A stretch of 64,000 nt of DNA from DATEVL01 sp035281845 (GTDB lineage: Bacteria; Chloroflexota; Anaerolineae; Anaerolineales; E44-bin32), in assembly GCA_035281845.1 (NCBI GenBank), contig DATEVL010000028.1, positions 1 to 64,000 on the forward strand. Reading direction: 5' to 3'. The translations under genes and the position numbers were made by a program. Numbering within the stretch: the first letter of the stretch is position 1; every line of letters starts with the position of its first letter. The notes under the pieces are model-generated. The model made no database searches. It saw only the letters and a list, made by a program, of their open reading frames with translations, and had not been told where the DNA came from. Below, piece after piece: positions 57,808 through 64,000 of the stretch.

Positions 57808-59070
57808 ATGTTTTCGCGGCCACGGGTCCCGGCCCGGACTGGGTCCTCGGAACCTGCGCGCCTCGCCGATCTAGAAGAGCGCCTGGCGCACTTGCTTTCG
57901 CTATTTCAATTGATGGCGGAGCTGACGGCAACGCTCAACTACGAGCGCGTGCTCGACCTGTCGCTCGATGCCGGAGCCGCCGCCCTGGGGGGGCAAGACG
58001 GCCGATTGATCAGCGCTCTGCTGCTCTTCGAAGGCCAGGATATGACGATCGCTTCGTCGCGCGGCCTGCCGGTGTCCGATCGCCGGGCCGTCTTCGCCGG
58101 AGCGGAGGGCGTGCTCGAGCAAGCGTTGCGCACCGGCGTGATCCAGGTCGTGCGGGATCCCGGACACGATCCCGAACTGCGGCGCTTGGCCGCCGTCCAG
58201 AACTGTCGGGTCGCCGCCTGCCTGCCGCTGGTTGTCGGGCTCGACGCCTTTGGCGTGATGCTTTTCGCCGATCCTCGGCCCGAGATCTTCACCGCCGAGC
58301 GACTCGAGTTGGTCGAAGCGGTCGCCCGCCAGGCGATCGGGGGGCTGCAGAACGCCAAGCTCTACCGCAACCTGCTGGAAGAGAAGGAACGCATCACCGA
58401 AATCCACGAGGAGGCCCGGCGCAAGCTGGCGCGCGACCTGCACGACGGGCCGACCCAGTCGATCTCGGCCATTGCCATGCGGGTGAACTTCGCCCGCCGC
58501 CTGATCGAGCGCGACGTCAAGGCGGCGGCCGACGAGTTGTTCAAGATCGAGGAGTTGGCGCGCCGGACGACGAAAGAGATCCGCCAGATGCTCTTCACCC
58601 TGCGGCCGCTGGTGCTGGAGTCGAAGGGCCTGGTCATTGCCCTCGAGCAGCTGGCCGACAAGATGCGTGAGACCTACAACCAGGAGGTATTGATGGAAGC
58701 GGCGGCCGGCGTTGCCGACGATATGGAGGTCGGCAAGCAGGGCGTCGTCTTCTTCATCGCCGAGGAGGCGGTCAACAACGCCCGCAAGCATGCCCAGGCG
58801 CCCCACATCTGGATCCGCCTTTGGCGCGAAGGTGAGTTGTTCCGCATGGACGTCGAGGATGACGGCGTCGGATTCGACCTGGGGGCGGTCGAGTCGAACT
58901 ACGAAGCGCGCGGTTCGCTGGGGATGGTGAATCTGCGCGAACGCACCGAGCTCGTCAGCGGCGTGATTCGGATCCAATCCGCCTCTCAAAAGGGGACGCG
59001 TGTCTCGCTCACGGTGCCGATGAGCGTCGCCGCCGCCGAGCGCCTCCACCAAAACGGTTTTGTTGGCTGA
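57808..59070 (+). CDS. Cytoplasmic GAF-domain histidine kinase, NarL-partner (HisKA_3) type
   Basis: 420 residues from ATG 57808. A GAF-like sensor at about residues 35-185 (ELTATLNYERVLDLSLDAGA ... LPLVVGLDAFGVMLFADP) leads into a HisKA_3 helix with phospho-acceptor His212 in KLARDLHDGPTQSISAIAM. The ATPase domain has FFIAEEAVNNARKHAQAPHI, DDGVGFDLG and GSLGMVNLRERTEL. No membrane segment is present, so it senses an internal ligand. No response regulator is adjacent; the LuxR-type regulator at 7.5 kb is of the right output class but has a damaged receiver. Confidence 0.92.
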   Translation: MFSRPRVPARTGSSEPARLADLEERLAHLLSLFQLMAELTATLNYERVLDLSLDAGAAALGGQDGRLISALLLFEGQDMTIASSRGLPVSDRRAVFAGAEGVLEQALRTGVIQVVRDPGHDPELRRLAAVQNCRVAACLPLVVGLDAFGVMLFADPRPEIFTAERLELVEAVARQAIGGLQNAKLYRNLLEEKERITEIHEEARRKLARDLHDGPTQSISAIAMRVNFARRLIERDVKAAADELFKIEELARRTTKEIRQMLFTLRPLVLESKGLVIALEQLADKMRETYNQEVLMEAAAGVADDMEVGKQGVVFFIAEEAVNNARKHAQAPHIWIRLWREGELFRMDVEDDGVGFDLGAVESNYEARGSLGMVNLRERTELVSGVIRIQSASQKGTRVSLTVPMSVAAAERLHQNGFVG

Positions 59071-59467
59071 TCTTTCTTCGCCCCCCTATGGTCCCCCCTC
59101 AAGGGGGGATGGTCCGATTCTCTCTTACCCCCTTGTGGTCCCCCCTCGAGGGGGGACGGTGGGGGGCATGTCCCTCGGCTTCGCCTCGGGATGCTGCGCG
59201 AAGCTGCCCCCTCGCGAAGCACCCCGAGCGCAGCGAGGGGCACACCCCCTGCAATGGAAGGGTACCGCTGGTGAGGCGGGCGCGTCTGTTGCGCGCGTGG
59301 GAGTCTTGCGTCCGTCATCGGGGATGGGATCGATTCAACTGACGGCGACGCCGGATCCACAGGTGACGAATCAAGGACAACCTCTAGCGCAATCCCCGCG
59401 CCCTCTTCGGGGACGAAAGCTAGCCATTGCGAGGGGGGTACGGGGGGGTGTAGAGAAGGAAGCCTCG
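59071..59467. repeat. Non-coding gap with C-run/G-run palindromes
   Basis: 397 bp without a supported gene. GTCCCCCCTCGAGGGGGGAC (59138-59157) is a perfect 20-bp palindrome, with a near copy at 59091-59110. CCTCGCGAAGCACCCCGAGC units follow. It separates convergent genes and may act as a terminator. Confidence 0.6.
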
Positions 59468-60787
59468 TCACGTCGCCCGCGACGGAGTGACCTGAAGCGA
59501 GGCGAAGCGGGCCGTCGTCGGGCCGAGGTAGCTGCCGAAGAAACCCGTCTCCGCACTCCAGCGAACGTCGGCCAGTGCGTCGAACAGATTCCCGACGAGC
59601 AGGCCGCCGCTGAATGGGCGGCGCCGTCCGTTTTCGACGTGGTAGCCAAGTCGGATTTCAGCCGCGAAATCGCCGATGGTCGGCTCGGGGGAGAAGTCGG
59701 ACCAGGTGATGACTTCGACGTGCGGCTCCGCGATGAGATCCGCAACCGATGCGGACCCGGGGGGAACTTCGATGTCTCCGAAGGAGCCTGTGGCGGGCAC
59801 CGAGAGATAGGTCGCGTAGCGCTGACTGGCACTGTAGGACCGGAATACATTCTGGTCGACCAGGAGCACTCGCTGACCGGCCAAGCCTTCTTCGTCGAAC
59901 CGGCTCGCATGCTTGCCGTAGGGGATCACTCGCGTCGCCCAGACGGTCAGCGGATCGCCACGCACCTCACCTCGGAAGATCGAATGGCCAGGCTCCCATG
60001 GCGAAAGCTTGGAGAATCGGGAGCGACCGGAGCCCAGAGTCTGGAAGGGGCCGCTGTTGAGGAAGGTTCTCAGCGCATTGCCGCGCAGGACGACCGGACC
60101 CGTATACATCGGGGCCGCGCCTGCGCTGTGGCGATCGGCTGTCTGCCGCGCGATTTCCTCCCACTCCGCCTCGACATCCAGATCGGCGAGCCGCCGGCGA
60201 TCGAGGTCGATGAGCGTCTCGACCCGTTCTTGCCCTTGTCCGGCCAGGACGATCCATTCGAGCGAGAGCTCGGTCCGGGATTGGCGGGCGTCGATACCCT
60301 GGCTATTGACCAGGTGGGTCTCTTCGGCCTCGGCGAACCATTCGGCCAGCGTCAGGCGGGCCGCAGGATCACGGGAGGCGCACGCGTCGAGACGTTCGTG
60401 GAGCGACCGCAAGGCGCCGCTGAGATCAGCCTGCAGGACGGGGTCGGCCAAGTCAACGTCCGGAAGCGGGGCGGGGGAAGGCAGGCTATAGGGCTGGTTG
60501 CGCGTCCTGCGGGCGGCCGCGATGGCAAACTCGATTGCCGGGCCCGGGTCCTCGCCGGCGGTCACGGTGGCAGATGCGGCGCCACAACCGGGAGGTTCAC
60601 TCGCGCCGTCGGATGTGCACAGCGCATCGAGGATGAGCTGGTCGCTCTCGATGCTGCGGCGGGCCTCCACTCGCTGTCGATCGGCGAACAACTGCTCACC
60701 GCGGACGCGCCGGTGGGTGACCGTCCACCCGAGAAGTTCCTTCCGGGCGGTGAGCTCCTCGACCGCCCGATCCAGTGGCTCAGCCAA
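59468..60787 (-). CDS. tldE: TldE/PmbA-like subunit of a TldD/E-type protease
   Basis: 439 residues. It aligns in order with PmbA/TldE proteins (AIEFAIAAARRTRNQPYS, the glycine-rich GDPLTVWATRVIPYG and a late SGGLLVGNLFDALADVRW) and lacks the HExxxH zinc site, as expected for the non-catalytic partner. It overlaps tldD by 8 bp. TldD/E pairs cleave small modified peptides. No peptide-precursor gene is adjacent. Confidence 0.85.
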   Translation of the reverse strand: MAEPLDRAVEELTARKELLGWTVTHRRVRGEQLFADRQRVEARRSIESDQLILDALCTSDGASEPPGCGAASATVTAGEDPGPAIEFAIAAARRTRNQPYSLPSPAPLPDVDLADPVLQADLSGALRSLHERLDACASRDPAARLTLAEWFAEAEETHLVNSQGIDARQSRTELSLEWIVLAGQGQERVETLIDLDRRRLADLDVEAEWEEIARQTADRHSAGAAPMYTGPVVLRGNALRTFLNSGPFQTLGSGRSRFSKLSPWEPGHSIFRGEVRGDPLTVWATRVIPYGKHASRFDEEGLAGQRVLLVDQNVFRSYSASQRYATYLSVPATGSFGDIEVPPGSASVADLIAEPHVEVITWSDFSPEPTIGDFAAEIRLGYHVENGRRRPFSGGLLVGNLFDALADVRWSAETGFFGSYLGPTTARFASLQVTPSRAT

Positions 60788-62183
60788 GGGTGGTCCTCAA
60801 CAACAGACTCGGGCCCCCCGAACTATTGCGCACGTATTCTTTGTGTCCCTTACCGCACGTGCCCTGGTCCATCATGACCGTCGGACTCGCGGCACGGATC
60901 GTCCCCAGCACGTCGGGCACGTAGCCGCTGATACTGACCGGAGCGAACGTGCGATCGGTAATCTTCCCATTCCGGATCTCCTGACCGTAATGACAGGTGA
61001 TCTGGATGCCCCATCCTTGGGGGTCTTCCATCCCGTTGACCCACTGGTCGAGATAGATCCCGCGGTCGACCTGAGCCAGGATCTCTTCCATCGAGGTCGA
61101 TCCGGGTCCGAAGTAGGTATTCGACATGCGAGCGTATGGCTTGCGGGTGTAGTCCTGACGACGGCCGTTGGCGGTGCGTTCGATTCCCAGTCGCTGGGCG
61201 GAAGCCATGTCGCTGATTCCACGGAGGAAGACGCCGTGCTCGACGATCGTCGCCGGACGGGAGAGCATGCCTTCGTCGTCGAAGAAGTAGGACGAGTAGC
61301 ATCCGGGCAAACTTGGATCATCGATGATGTTCACCAGGGGTGAACCTACTTGCCGGCCGATGTAGTCGAAGGCCCGGGCGCGCTCTTTGGGGAACAGATC
61401 CGTTTCCACCCCATGGCCGAAGGATTCGTGGCACAGGACGCCCGACACGCCCGGGCCGCTGACCACAACATACTCAGCCGGCTCGATCCGCTCGGCGGAG
61501 AAGAGACGGGCGGCGCCCTGGACGACCTCGTGCAAGTCGGCGTCGCTGTAATCCAGGGGCTGCCAATCGCCGGTGTCGCCCTTGCTGAGCCAATCGTAGC
61601 GAGTCTCCCCATTCTGGGACAAGACGACAAAGACGCTCAAACGCCCGCGCAGCACCCGCTGCGACAGGTCGGCGTCGCGACTGCGGTAAACGGATGACTC
61701 GTCGTACTCCAGGTAGGAGACCTGAGCATTGACGACGCGGGGATCGGCTGCCGCCAGGCGCCGCTGGAGATCGCGGCAGCGTTCGAGCTTGTCCTCCAGG
61801 GCGAGGCTCTCGAGCGGAACGGCGCCGGTGGTCGCGAAATCCCGAGGCGGCACGGTCTCGACCCGACCTGATCCTCGACCCTTCGGGAGGCTTCCCGCGA
61901 GTTCGCGGGAGGCGGCCATCAACCGATCGCCGTCGAACCCCGGCAGCGACTTCTCGTTTAGAGTCTCCCCGTCGAAGACCGAAAGGACCGTTCCCACGGA
62001 GCGGGGCATCTGGCTGATCTCTTCCTCACGGGCTTCGACGCTGATCGAGATCCCTTCTCGCGCGGAGAGCAGTACGGCCGCGTACGGCGAGCGGGCCTGC
62101 AGAGTCGCCACCGAATCGGGGAGGCGCGGACGAAGCTCGGCCATCGGCGGAGGAATCGTGAGGGTCGGAGTGGATGTCGTCAC
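60780..62183 (-). CDS. tldD: TldD-family metalloprotease
   Basis: 467 residues from GTG 62183, with CGGAGAGA 6 nt upstream. The zinc motif is SGVLCHESFGHGVETDLF (HExxxH), followed by GSPLVNIIDDPSLPG, FDDEGMLSRPATIVEHGVFL and the glycine-rich end YVRNSSGGPSLLLRTTLG. In the TldD/E heterodimer this subunit is catalytic. The ORF upstream of the GTG is Arg-rich shadow. The pair could act in peptide turnover or maturation of modified peptides. Confidence 0.92.
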   Translation of the reverse strand: MTTSTPTLTIPPPMAELRPRLPDSVATLQARSPYAAVLLSAREGISISVEAREEEISQMPRSVGTVLSVFDGETLNEKSLPGFDGDRLMAASRELAGSLPKGRGSGRVETVPPRDFATTGAVPLESLALEDKLERCRDLQRRLAAADPRVVNAQVSYLEYDESSVYRSRDADLSQRVLRGRLSVFVVLSQNGETRYDWLSKGDTGDWQPLDYSDADLHEVVQGAARLFSAERIEPAEYVVVSGPGVSGVLCHESFGHGVETDLFPKERARAFDYIGRQVGSPLVNIIDDPSLPGCYSSYFFDDEGMLSRPATIVEHGVFLRGISDMASAQRLGIERTANGRRQDYTRKPYARMSNTYFGPGSTSMEEILAQVDRGIYLDQWVNGMEDPQGWGIQITCHYGQEIRNGKITDRTFAPVSISGYVPDVLGTIRAASPTVMMDQGTCGKGHKEYVRNSSGGPSLLLRTTLG

Positions 62184-62206
62184 GCGTGTCTCTCCGGAGT
62201 GTCCAA

Positions 62207-62692
62207 CTACTTTGGCGCCGCCGTCTCGAGCCAAATGGTGATCTCGTCGGTCGCATCGAGGTAGTCCCGTGTCAGCTCCTCGAGGCAGCGCCGCACCGTC
62301 GCCGGCCCACCATCCGGATGGCGGACGCCCAGATCCGCATTCCACGACTCGACGGGGACGGCGCGCAGGAACTCGACGGCCTCAGCCTTCGTCGTGGCCA
62401 ATTCCTTCATCAACGCGCCGCGATCGGCCGAAGGCTGGCGGACGACAAGCTCGGCATTCACCTTGCGGTAGTCGTTGGGAAAGTCGACGTGATACGCGGG
62501 AGGCATGCCTTCCAGGATGGCTTTGGCTCCGAGGACTGTCAAACGGTTCCAACCGGCCAGGCGGGCGACGACGTCGCGCGGCGTCCCCTCCTCCATCTTG
62601 GCCATGAACCGGTCCTCGGCGAGGTTTTCGAGACAGGCAACGAAGGACTGAAATGCGCCTTCGAACGCCGCCATCCGCCGGTCTTCGCCCAT
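62207..62692 (-). CDS. DinB-superfamily protein (four-helix bundle)
   Basis: 161 residues from ATG 62692, with GGAGAAAGG 1-9 nt upstream. It opens with a helix MAAFEGAFQSFVACLENLAE, then DVVARLAGWNRLTVLGAKAI, where DinB proteins have the first His region, and later VRRCLEELTRDYLDATDEIT. The three-His pattern of classical DinB proteins is not complete (Trp-Asn in place of the first His), so metal binding is doubtful. It lies 23 bp upstream of tldD in the same direction. Confidence 0.6.
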   Translation of the reverse strand: MGEDRRMAAFEGAFQSFVACLENLAEDRFMAKMEEGTPRDVVARLAGWNRLTVLGAKAILEGMPPAYHVDFPNDYRKVNAELVVRQPSADRGALMKELATTKAEAVEFLRAVPVESWNADLGVRHPDGGPATVRRCLEELTRDYLDATDEITIWLETAAPK

Positions 62693-62836
62693 CCTTTCTC
62701 CGGGGGCCAATGATACTCCACCTCCCGCACGCGGCCCACTCTGGAGCGATTCGGTGCCCCAACACACGGCCTGCCGGGGTTGGGCCGGCGAGTTTCAGAG
62801 TGCGATTTGGATTGGATCCCGAATCGACCGGCTCTT

Positions 62837-63847
62837 CTATCGCTTTCCCGGGTCAGCGACTTCGGTCGCCAGCTGGCCGCAGCCGGCCTGAATGTCGATC
62901 CCGCGCCGAACCCGCAAGGTGCACGGAATCCCGGATGATTTCAGCCGGGCACGGAAAGCCTCGGCGCGCCTGGAATCCGGTGCCGCTCCGGGATACCCTG
63001 CGGTCGGGTTCAACGGAATCAGGTTGACGTGACACAGCATGCCTCGGAGACGTTCCACGAGAGCGGCCGCCTGATCCGGCCCGTCGTTGACATCCTGGAT
63101 CAACGCCCATTCGATCGTCAAGCGGCGATGAGTCGAGTCGATGTACGCCCGGCAGGCCTCCATCAAGGCCGCCAGGGGATAGCGGCGGTTGATCGGCACC
63201 AGCCGGTCTCGCACTTCATCGGTGGCGGCATGTAACGAGACCGCCAGATTGACCTGCCGCCGCTCCTCGGCGAAACGCCGGATCATCGGAACGATGCCGA
63301 CCGTCGAGATCGTGATCCGGCGCGCGCCGAAGCGCATGCCGGCAGGATCGGTGAGACGGTCGACGGCTGCCAGGCTGGCCTGATAGTTGTGGAACGGCTC
63401 GCCCATCCCCATGAACACGATGTTCGTCAGCGGCTGTTCCCGACCGAGGCGGAGCACCTGTTCGACGATTTCCCCCGAAGTCAGATTGCGGATAAAGCCC
63501 ATCTGGCCGGTTGCGCAGAAGGTGCAGCCCATGGCGCAGCCGGCTTGGGTCGAGATACAGGCGGTGCGACGGCGGTCATAGGTCATCAGGACCGCTTCCA
63601 CCGTCGCGCCTCCCGTCCGGTCGGACAGCAGCCACTTAGTGGCGTGGCCGTCCGTTGACGTCCGGCGGGCGGTCTCATTGAAACCGCGGAACTCGAAGGT
63701 ATCGTGCAGCCGATGGCGCACCTCGAACGGGAGGTCCGTGGCTTGCTCGGCATCGACGATTCCGCGTTGATAGACGGCTTGCCAAATCTGGCGAGCGCGG
63801 TAGGAGGGCTGGTCCCAGGCGGCCATGACCTGTTCGAGGCCGGGCAA
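62837..63847 (-). CDS. rlmN: Dual-specificity RNA methyltransferase RlmN
   Basis: Radical-SAM enzyme that methylates C2 of A2503 in 23S rRNA and A37 in some tRNAs. The cluster motif is GCAMGCTFCATGQMGF, with FMGMGEPFHNYQAS, ITISTVGIVPMIRRFAEERR, NLAVSLHAATDEVR and the catalytic C-terminal Cys in RGIDIQAGCGQLA. The listed TTG start (63847) gives 336 residues but cuts off ILDLDLPGLEQV, which matches the family N-terminus; the frame stays open through the repeat to the window end with no ATG, GTG or TTG. The true start is therefore uncertain or beyond the window. Confidence 0.9.
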   Translation of the reverse strand: MPGLEQVMAAWDQPSYRARQIWQAVYQRGIVDAEQATDLPFEVRHRLHDTFEFRGFNETARRTSTDGHATKWLLSDRTGGATVEAVLMTYDRRRTACISTQAGCAMGCTFCATGQMGFIRNLTSGEIVEQVLRLGREQPLTNIVFMGMGEPFHNYQASLAAVDRLTDPAGMRFGARRITISTVGIVPMIRRFAEERRQVNLAVSLHAATDEVRDRLVPINRRYPLAALMEACRAYIDSTHRRLTIEWALIQDVNDGPDQAAALVERLRGMLCHVNLIPLNPTAGYPGAAPDSRRAEAFRARLKSSGIPCTLRVRRGIDIQAGCGQLATEVADPGKR

Positions 63848-63920
63848 GTCGAGATCGAGGATCGAAGGTCGGCTCGCCTCCAGGATCCCCAGCGAGACGC
63901 CCCCTCCGGGGTCTCCTCCA

Positions 63921-64000
63921 GGATCCCCTTCGGGATGCCCTCTCCAGGGTCCCCTACGGGATGCGATGCGCGATCCCGAACTGCACCGGGACAGGTGTGC
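63921..64000 (+). repeat. Dispersed GC-rich repeat, copy C (cut by window end)
   Basis: Identical over 80 bp to the reverse complement of 44845-44924, and continuing past the window edge. A looser repeat segment precedes it from 63893. It lies immediately upstream of rlmN. Confidence 0.8.

Overview
The window is a high-GC, gene-dense bacterial chromosome segment with about 55 protein genes and no rRNA, tRNA, CRISPR array or transposase that I can see. I infer a member of the Chloroflexota (Anaerolineae-like). The inference rests on the mix of Firmicutes-like order (rpmB / Asp23 / fakA / fakB / recG / coaD), actinobacteria-like FHA-plus-RodA genes, an F420-type oxidoreductase, a Roadblock protein, very large cyclase-ATPase-TPR regulators, and intergenic heptad and hairpin repeats. 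No marker gene settles the taxonomy.

Layout. 1-3.1 kb: the 3' part of a giant beta-sandwich protein, cut by the window edge. 3.2-10.8 kb: an amidohydrolase-CYTH fusion divergent from pyrimidine-nucleoside phosphorylase, then a HEAT-like protein, a LuxR regulator with a degenerate receiver, two overlapping HtrA-like proteases, a DUF5519-type protein and an F420-type oxidoreductase. 11.0-23.3 kb: seven tightly packed minus-strand genes that look like a cyclic-nucleotide/redox signalling operon: an NTT-like transporter with HEAT and cNMP domains, a class III cyclase-ATPase, two TPR proteins, a receiver-flavoprotein fusion, a cNMP-gated histidine kinase and a CoA-binding protein. 23.6-27 kb: a MazF toxin-antitoxin pair, a DinB protein, and an ECF42-type sigma factor with its YCII/DGPF partner; I can see matching candidate promoters for both.

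27.1-33.2 kb: mltG, ruvX, a baseplate-J-like membrane protein and alaS. 33.5-35.7 kb: a zincin metallopeptidase paired with an ATP-grasp ligase, my favoured candidate for an undescribed two-gene system. 35.8-39.3 kb: tyrS, rtcB and archease. 39.4-43.9 kb: three FHA proteins, mtnP and an FtsW/RodA protein. 44.1-47.9 kb: rpsP, khpA, rimM, a Roadblock protein and pyrG. 48.6-56.7 kb: a DivIVA-like coiled coil, coaD, recG, two fakB, fakA, Asp23 and rpmB, a translation/lipid/repair block. 56.7-64 kb: rpe, a NarL-type histidine kinase, tldE, tldD, a DinB-like protein and rlmN.

Several genes have a -10 box only a few bases before the start codon (archease, FHA1, rpe, pdp), which suggests leaderless or short-leader mRNAs. 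Intergenic spaces carry several dispersed repeat families, including an 80-bp sequence present in two identical copies 19 kb apart. All calls come from reading the sequence; no database search was run.
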